10,902 nt of DNA, from contig SCUC01000457.1 in assembly GCA_004322375.1 (NCBI GenBank), positions 1 through 10,902 of the forward strand. Direction: 5' to 3'. The notes under the pieces are model-generated. The model did not search any database and was not told the origin of the DNA. It was given only the letters and a program-made list of their open reading frames with translations. Shown piece by piece: positions 6,633 through 10,902 of the stretch. Position numbers and translations under genes: made by a program. This DNA is from Bacteroidota bacterium (GTDB taxonomy: Bacteria; Bacteroidota; Ignavibacteria; UBA10030; SZUA-254). Every line of letters begins with the position of its first letter. Within the stretch, counting starts at the first letter, position 1.

Positions 6633-9090
6633 ACATTCTATACCGACACAGTGGATCAAGTCGTTATGGGCGCTTATCCTTGTCATGGCGGCTATTATGC
6701 ACTCTTACTGCCTGGGAGGAGAGTATCCTGCCCATTACGCGCGAGAACGAACCTACGACGTGCTTCATTACCGTCTCAATATTGATGTGAATGAGAAGAA
6801 GAAAACGTGCGAAGGAGACGTTACGATTTCCCTTCTTCCGCTCAGGGAAGAATTCGATTCGCTTGTTCTTGATGCGGGAACCATGAGCATTGATGATATT
6901 CGCCTTGAGGGGAGAGCAATTTCGCATCGCCACGAAGGGGAATCATTAGTTCTACATCTCGATAAAGCATACTCGTTGAGCGATACTCTTCGGTTGCAAA
7001 TATCATATAGCGTAATGTCGCCTAAGAAAGGCTTGTATTTTATCACGCCGGATAGCAGCTACCCGAACAAGCATTACCAGGTCTGGTCTCAAGGGCAACC
7101 GGAGGATAACCATTTCTGGTTTCCTTGCTACGATTACCCGAACGACAAAGCTACTAGCGAGATGATTGTTACCGTGAGCGACGAGCTAACGGCTATTAGC
7201 AACGGAACGCTGATTGACGTAAAAAAAGATGAGAAGAACCGTACTGCTACATTTCACTGGCTCGAACGTAATCCGTATTCTTCGTACTTGATTTCACTAG
7301 TGGTGGGTGAATATGCAGAAGTACAAGAACGCTGGAGGAGTAAGCCGGTCAGTTACTATGTCTATCCGGAGCATAAAGAGATTGCCCATGTATCGTTCGG
7401 GAAAACGCCGGACGCGGTAGAATTTTTTTCTAACGTTATAGGAACACCGTATCCGTGGGGAAAATATGCTCAGGTCGTCGTACAGGATTTTATCTATGGA
7501 GGGATGGAGAACTTAAGCGCATCAACATTATCGGATGTGACAATTCACGATAGTCGTGCGCACCTTGATGTTTCGAGTGATGGACTGATGGCGCATGAAC
7601 TGGCGCACCAGTGGTGGGGCGACCTTGTAACACCGCGGGATTGGTCGCACGCGTGGCTGAGCGAGGGATTTGCTTCGTATTTCGACATGGTATTTCAAGA
7701 ACATGATAAGGGAACAGATGAGCGGGACAGAATGATTCTTGACGCTCACAGAAGCCTTTCAGTCAATGATGTTGGGAAGCAGAGACGTCCGACGGTGTAC
7801 AATCGGTACGAGAATGTCAGCGATATTTATGATAACAGAATCTATGGTAAAGGGGCGGCGGTGCTTCACATGCTCAGGTTTACACTGGGAGAAGAACTGT
7901 TCTGGAAAAGCATTCGAGCGTATTGTGAAAAGTTCAAATTCGGATTAGCGGAGACAAACGATTTGAAAATTGCCATCGAGGATGCGACAGGATACAATCT
8001 CGAGAGATTTTTCAGGCAGTGGGTGTATGGAGCAGGATTCCCGGAATTTCACATTTCTAAAGAATGGAATGTTGAAGAACGTATCCTGCGATTAACGGTT
8101 AAACAAACACAAACCGTAGATTCACTTACCGGTATTTTTGAAACGCCGGTAGATATTCAGATTTGGATGAACAACAAGCCAGTGACACGCAGGATTGCGA
8201 TAACTAAGCCAATAGAAGAAATTATCCTGCCGTTGCCGGAACGACCACAACTTGTTCTTTTCGATAAGGGGAACAGAATATTAAAGTATAGTGAAGTCGA
8301 ACAGCCAATCGAGGAGTGGGTATATCAGCTTCGTCATGCAGAAGATGGTGTGGATCGTTTTTTAGCGGTTGAAAAATTGCGCGGTATTACCAACAATGAG
8401 GAGGTCGCACGTGCGTTGTCATTGGTCGTAATCAACGATCCGGTATGGTATATCCGGCAAGCGGCAGCATACGCTTTAGGCAGCTTCGGGGATGATAGCG
8501 CACGTACTGTGCTGCATTCTGCCTACGGCGATAGGGATGCGAGAGTGCGATCTGCCGTGGTTGCGTCGCTCGGTAATTTTGGGTCAGAGGAGTCAAAAAA
8601 ATTGATACTGTACGCATTTGAGAAGGACATGAGCTATTACGTCGCTGCTGCCGCTCTCCAATCGCTTCGGTTAACAGACCACCGGAATATTGCACGGCAT
8701 TGCATGAGCGCACTTTCAAGAGATTCGCACCATGAGGTGCTTCGTTCAGCAGCATTAAACATTTTAGCCGAAGAGGATAGTGAATCGCTTGAAACTATCA
8801 AGAGCTACGCGCGCTACGGAGTTGCGAGAGATCTGCGGGTAGAGGCGTTGCGGATTCTGCAACGGTATTGGGGTGATGAAAAAGCTACAGTTGATTATAT
8901 CATAGGTTTTCTCAACGACCCCAGTTTTCATGTTCGCCGCACGGCGATATCCCTGTTAGGCGCAATCGGAGATTCGCGGGCAGTGCCGTCGTTGCAGCAG
9001 AGCGCTGCTACGGAAACGGATAGCCGGTTGGTGCATCTCGCACAAGAGTCGTTAAAGAAAATTCAAGAAGTCAAGAACAAAGGAAAATAA
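6616..9090 (+). CDS. Exported M1-family zinc aminopeptidase with C-terminal HEAT repeats
   Basis: M1 peptidases remove N-terminal amino acids from peptides using one zinc ion. With start ATG 6616 (824 residues) the protein opens with a signal peptide: basic region to K15, hydrophobic core about 16-33. C32 follows Y31, so it is not a normal lipobox; export to the periplasm or beyond is inferred. Domains in order: N-terminal beta domain (about 40-240); the substrate-binding motif GGMEN (295-299, a G(A/G)MEN variant); zinc site HELAH (327-331) with E350 exactly 18 residues on; catalytic-type Tyr410 in YGKGAAVLHML; and about 566-815 a helical region of HEAT/PBS-lyase-like repeats (e.g. DPVWYIRQAAAYALGSFGDD, DPSFHVRRTAISLLGAIGD). 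All catalytic residues are present. An in-frame ATG at 6550 would give 846 residues but bury the signal peptide behind 22 polar residues, so 6616 is chosen; GGGAAAG lies upstream. Its stop directly abuts adk. Confidence 0.93.
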   Translation: MSNSIRHSIPTQWIKSLWALILVMAAIMHSYCLGGEYPAHYARERTYDVLHYRLNIDVNEKKKTCEGDVTISLLPLREEFDSLVLDAGTMSIDDIRLEGRAISHRHEGESLVLHLDKAYSLSDTLRLQISYSVMSPKKGLYFITPDSSYPNKHYQVWSQGQPEDNHFWFPCYDYPNDKATSEMIVTVSDELTAISNGTLIDVKKDEKNRTATFHWLERNPYSSYLISLVVGEYAEVQERWRSKPVSYYVYPEHKEIAHVSFGKTPDAVEFFSNVIGTPYPWGKYAQVVVQDFIYGGMENLSASTLSDVTIHDSRAHLDVSSDGLMAHELAHQWWGDLVTPRDWSHAWLSEGFASYFDMVFQEHDKGTDERDRMILDAHRSLSVNDVGKQRRPTVYNRYENVSDIYDNRIYGKGAAVLHMLRFTLGEELFWKSIRAYCEKFKFGLAETNDLKIAIEDATGYNLERFFRQWVYGAGFPEFHISKEWNVEERILRLTVKQTQTVDSLTGIFETPVDIQIWMNNKPVTRRIAITKPIEEIILPLPERPQLVLFDKGNRILKYSEVEQPIEEWVYQLRHAEDGVDRFLAVEKLRGITNNEEVARALSLVVINDPVWYIRQAAAYALGSFGDDSARTVLHSAYGDRDARVRSAVVASLGNFGSEESKKLILYAFEKDMSYYVAAAALQSLRLTDHRNIARHCMSALSRDSHHEVLRSAALNILAEEDSESLETIKSYARYGVARDLRVEALRILQRYWGDEKATVDYIIGFLNDPSFHVRRTAISLLGAIGDSRAVPSLQQSAATETDSRLVHLAQESLKKIQEVKNKGK
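9079..9084 (+). promoter_or_regulatory. Ribosome binding site of adk inside the peptidase gene end
   Basis: AAAGGA lies 6 nt before ATG 9091, inside the last codons of the aminopeptidase gene. The peptidase TAA (9088-9090) is immediately followed by the adk ATG, an arrangement that permits termination-reinitiation coupling. Confidence 0.7.
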
Positions 9091-9735
9091 ATGAGAATAA
9101 TTTTATTCGGACCTCCCGGAGTCGGGAAAGGAACACAGGCAAAAATATTATCATCGGAATTTCAAACAGCCCATATCTCGACAGGCGACATGCTGCGTGA
9201 AGCAGTTTCTTCCGGAACAGAGCTGGGAAAGAAAGCCAAAGCGATTATGGACGCGGGGCAGCTAGTCTCCGATGATATTATGATCGGGATTATACGGGAA
9301 ATATTGCAATCGCCGAAGTGCAAAAATGGCTTTATTCTAGACGGCTTCCCGAGAACGCTTCCGCAAGCGGAGGCGCTGTCCCTGTTGTTGGATGAACTCA
9401 AGATAAAGCTTCACGGGGTCATCAATATGGAGCTTGATCTGGAAGAAGTGGTGAAACGGCTAAGCTCTCGCCTGGCATGCACACAGTGCGGGACGATCTA
9501 TAATCTTTTGCTCGATGGCATTCTAGATTCTTCCTCCTGCCCGAAGTGCGGAGGAGCATTATTCCATCGCGATGATGATAAGCCCGAGACAATTCGTAAG
9601 CGTCTTGAGGTGTACATTCTTTCTACCACGCCCGTGAAGGAATATTACAATAAATTGGGGCTGCTGAGAAATGTTAATGCAGGGTCTTCAATTGAAGATG
9701 TGCATACGGTGATTCTTTCTATCGTCAATAACTGA
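9091..9735 (+). CDS. adk: Adenylate kinase, zinc-LID long form
   Basis: It catalyses ATP + AMP = 2 ADP in the cytoplasm and keeps adenylates balanced. The 214 residues are the standard long-form length. The P-loop GPPGVGKGT spans 7-15, followed by the AMP-site segment HISTGDMLREA and by DGFPRT in the core. The LID carries C130-x2-C133 and C150-x2-C153, the four-cysteine structural zinc site known from the Geobacillus stearothermophilus enzyme at the same positions, rather than the zinc-free LID of E. coli. Start ATG 9091 has a good SD 6 nt upstream. It is the last gene of the rlmN-peptidase-adk cluster and is followed by the inverted repeat at 9761-9848. Confidence 0.98.
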   Translation: MRIILFGPPGVGKGTQAKILSSEFQTAHISTGDMLREAVSSGTELGKKAKAIMDAGQLVSDDIMIGIIREILQSPKCKNGFILDGFPRTLPQAEALSLLLDELKIKLHGVINMELDLEEVVKRLSSRLACTQCGTIYNLLLDGILDSSSCPKCGGALFHRDDDKPETIRKRLEVYILSTTPVKEYYNKLGLLRNVNAGSSIEDVHTVILSIVNN

Positions 9736-9760
9736 TTGAAGGCGTTGCAAATTCACATGA

Positions 9761-9848
9761 ATAAGAACTCCGACTTCTTACATATTACATAGTGATGAAA
9801 TTTTGGAGTATTTTTTTCTCGTTAGAGCACAGAAGTCGGAGTTCTTAT
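9761..9848. repeat. Perfect 18-bp inverted repeat around a 52-nt AT-rich spacer
   Basis: ATAAGAACTCCGACTTCT at 9761-9778 is the exact reverse complement of 9831-9848. The spacer 9779-9830 contains a TTTTTTT run at 9811-9817. Each arm is itself an imperfect palindrome of the form AGAA-S-TC-S-GA-S-TTCT (9764-9778 and 9831-9845, centres 67 bp apart). No clear target-site duplication flanks the unit and no T-tract follows the distal arm. It could be a terminator-like structure for adk, a miniature repeat element, or a paired operator upstream of the phosphodiesterase gene; the sequence alone does not decide. Confidence 0.75.
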
Positions 9849-9869
9849 AACATCATATAGGTTTATCAC

Positions 9870-9873
9870 AGGA
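9870..9873 (+). promoter_or_regulatory. Ribosome binding site supporting the GTG start at 9882
   Basis: AGGA lies 8 nt before GTG 9882. No in-frame ATG exists nearby; the ATG at 9890 is out of frame. The HRGA motif begins only 15 codons into the frame, so this GTG is the best start. Confidence 0.6.
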
Positions 9874-9881
9874 TTCTGACC

Positions 9882-10661
9882 GTGTTTGCATGGAATTCAT
9901 TACCCCGTCGCCCTATCGTCATCGCTCACCGGGGCGCCTCGTCAACGGCGCCTGAAAATACTCTCGCTTCTTTTGAGGAGGCAATGAAGGCTGGAACCGA
10001 TGCGATCGAGCTTGACGCACAACTAACGAACGATAACGCCGTTGTGGTCATTCACGACAAGCGATTAGATCGAACGACAAACGGCAGAGGGAGAATTCGC
10101 GATCACACTCTTTCTTCAATTCAATCGTATTCTGCAGGCGCATGGTTTCACAAGAAATTTGCAAAGGAACGCGTCCCCGCGATTGAAGAAGTTTTTGAGA
10201 TAGTGAGAGGCAGGGTCGGTATTAACATTGAATTAAAGCAGGAGCCTGGCGTCCCCGATGCAGAGTTGCTTAAACAGACGTTGCATGTCATAAAGAATTT
10301 TCGAGCCGGGGAGTATGTTTTGCTTTCTTCGTTTCATCACGGTTTGATAAAGCTGGTCAGGGAATTTGATTCCACGATCATGACCGGCATTCTCTATCAT
10401 GTTTTGTCCCATGCGCCGTTGTCGCGATTGCGACTTACAAAAAAAGCATCGGCGCAATTTTTTTTGTGTAGTAAACGAGCAATAACCCAACGCAGCGTTT
10501 CTTCACTTCACAAGCACAATATCCTAACGGGGGTCTATACGGTCAATTCAGAGCGTGAATGTCAAAAAATGCTTCGTTTTGGCGTAGATTGCCTATTTAC
10601 CGATGATCCGGCAGCGATTGTTGGTCTCATTGCTCAACAAAAAAATACCACATTTGGGTGA
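9882..10661 (+). CDS. Glycerophosphodiester phosphodiesterase, cytoplasmic UgpQ-like
   Basis: This family hydrolyses glycerophosphodiesters (deacylated phospholipid head groups) to sn-glycerol 3-phosphate and an alcohol in a metal-dependent reaction. The 259 residues form one GDPD TIM-barrel domain of normal length. Active-site motifs are HRGA (H16, R17), APENT (23-27), the metal ligands E43 and D45 in AIELDAQLT, and the catalytic-type H58 in VIHD. Later motifs also fit: NIELKQ, LLSSFHH, YTVNSERE and GVDCLFTDDP. There is no signal peptide or membrane segment, so a cytoplasmic site is likely. The start is GTG with an AGGA SD. The T8 run at 10457-10464 is read in frame and the downstream motifs stay conserved, so the gene is intact. 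It is separated from adk by the inverted repeat and probably has its own transcript. Confidence 0.93.
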   Translation: MFAWNSLPRRPIVIAHRGASSTAPENTLASFEEAMKAGTDAIELDAQLTNDNAVVVIHDKRLDRTTNGRGRIRDHTLSSIQSYSAGAWFHKKFAKERVPAIEEVFEIVRGRVGINIELKQEPGVPDAELLKQTLHVIKNFRAGEYVLLSSFHHGLIKLVREFDSTIMTGILYHVLSHAPLSRLRLTKKASAQFFLCSKRAITQRSVSSLHKHNILTGVYTVNSERECQKMLRFGVDCLFTDDPAAIVGLIAQQKNTTFG

Positions 10662-10720
10662 TTGACAGAGAAGGGCAAATTACATACATTGTATAATGCA
10701 AACTAAAAAAGTGGTATATT
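10662..10720 (+). promoter_or_regulatory. Candidate promoter region of the right-edge exported-protein gene
   Basis: TTGACA (10662-10667, overlapping nothing but adjoining the TGA stop) and TATAAT (10692-10697) are both exact sigma-70 consensus boxes, but they are 24 bp apart rather than about 17, so they probably do not work as a pair. TATAAT alone, or TATATTTA at 10715-10722 (near the Bacteroidota TAnnTTTG element), could serve as the -10 or -7 box. A promoter is expected here because no shared-operon spacing is seen; the exact start site is unresolved. Confidence 0.4.
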
Positions 10721-10727
10721 TATCAAG

Positions 10728-10745
10728 ATAGCCGATATCGGTTAT
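10728..10745. promoter_or_regulatory. Near-perfect 18-bp palindrome in the 5' leader (operator or hairpin)
   Basis: ATAGCCGATATCGGTTAT is palindromic apart from one pair that would be G-U in RNA; the core CCGATATCGG (10732-10741) is perfect. It sits after the candidate -10 boxes and about 20 nt before the SD, where a dimeric repressor could bind or an RNA stem could affect initiation. No known operator is recognised. Confidence 0.5.
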
Positions 10746-10765
10746 TTATTATTACACAATTTAAT

Positions 10766-10771
10766 AAGGGA
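10766..10771 (+). promoter_or_regulatory. Ribosome binding site of the right-edge gene
   Basis: AAGGGA lies 6 nt before ATG 10778 and fixes the start of the exported protein. The intervening bases are AT-rich (ATATTT), typical of a well-expressed start. Confidence 0.7.
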
Positions 10772-10777
10772 ATATTT

Positions 10778-10902
10778 ATGAAAAAGTTTGGTATTGTTTT
10801 ACTGTGCGCTTTAGCGTTGATGGTTTCCAATGTCTATGCTCAAAGCATTCAAGAGAATCTTGAAAAATTTACTGATGATTATGCCAAAGGATACCTTAAT
10901 CC
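10778..10902 (+). CDS. Exported protein, N-terminal fragment (possibly DUF6588-like)
   Basis: Forty-one complete codons are visible before the right edge. The start is ATG 10778 with SD AAGGGA. The product begins with a clear signal peptide: MKK, a hydrophobic core FGIVLLCALALMVSN, and a likely cleavage after VYA, leaving a mature N-terminus of QSIQENLEKF. The next residues, FTDDYAKGYLNP, recall outer-membrane-associated proteins of the DUF6588 type in Ignavibacteria and Bacteroidota, where a K-G-Y-x-x-P segment follows the signal peptide. That family match is from memory and tentative. Gln at +1 after cleavage is common in Bacteroidota-group exported proteins. The function cannot be told from this fragment. 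Confidence 0.8.
   Translation, partial: MKKFGIVLLCALALMVSNVYAQSIQENLEKFTDDYAKGYLN

Noticed and set aside
6709..6720. Lipoprotein signal at C32 of the aminopeptidase (HSYC)
   Set aside because: A Tyr immediately before the cysteine does not fit the lipobox, which needs Gly, Ala or Ser there.
9736..9881. tRNA or small RNA gene in the adk-phosphodiesterase gap
   Set aside because: No cloverleaf or T-arm consensus is seen; the only structure is the inverted repeat already listed.
10437..10464. A7/T8 runs in the phosphodiesterase gene as a frameshift or phase-variation site
   Set aside because: The reading frame stays intact and the conserved C-terminal GDPD motifs follow in frame; runs of 7-8 are common in such DNA.

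Overview
The window looks like chromosomal DNA of a bacterium in the Bacteroidota/Chlorobiota/Ignavibacteriota group, most likely an Ignavibacteria-type organism. The main clue is the C-terminal tail of the first gene (NYPNPFNP followed by a FlgD-like Ig fold), which is the sorting-tail signature common in that lineage. Moderate GC, some readable Shine-Dalgarno sequences (AGGA, AAGGGA) and a Gln-initial signal-peptide product at the right end agree with this. The placement is inference from motifs; no database was searched.

Region 1 (1-5321): one very large open frame on the + strand, cut by the left edge. It encodes a secreted surface protein made of a partial plus 13 full SdrD-B/Cna-B-like repeats of about 95-112 residues, then about 280 residues I do not recognise, then a type IX secretion (Por) sorting tail. 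The array has sub-blocks: a 58% GC block of near-identical 294-bp units (up to about 1080), a roughly 42% GC block of strict 306-bp units carrying an extra EF-hand-like loop, and a diverged block of variable length. A strong intrinsic terminator at 5282-5321 ends the gene.

Region 2 (5472-9735): a tight housekeeping cluster, rlmN (23S rRNA/tRNA adenine-C2 methyltransferase), an exported M1 zinc aminopeptidase with a C-terminal HEAT-repeat domain, and adk (adenylate kinase with a Cys4 zinc LID). The first two genes overlap and the last two abut (TAA directly followed by ATG), so they are probably one transcript.

Region 3 (9736-10902): a short intergenic stretch with a perfect 18-bp inverted repeat around a 52-nt spacer, a cytoplasmic glycerophosphodiester phosphodiesterase starting at GTG, a regulatory stretch with a near-perfect 18-bp palindrome, and the first 41 codons of an exported protein cut by the right edge.

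There is no clear sign of a new defence or mobile system. The most unusual material is the structure of the repeat array (GC step, mosaic recent duplications, two repeat classes), the unassigned domain before the sorting tail, and the two intergenic dyads. No gene-free stretch exceeds 300 bases: the gaps are 208, 146 and 116 nt and their contents are listed.
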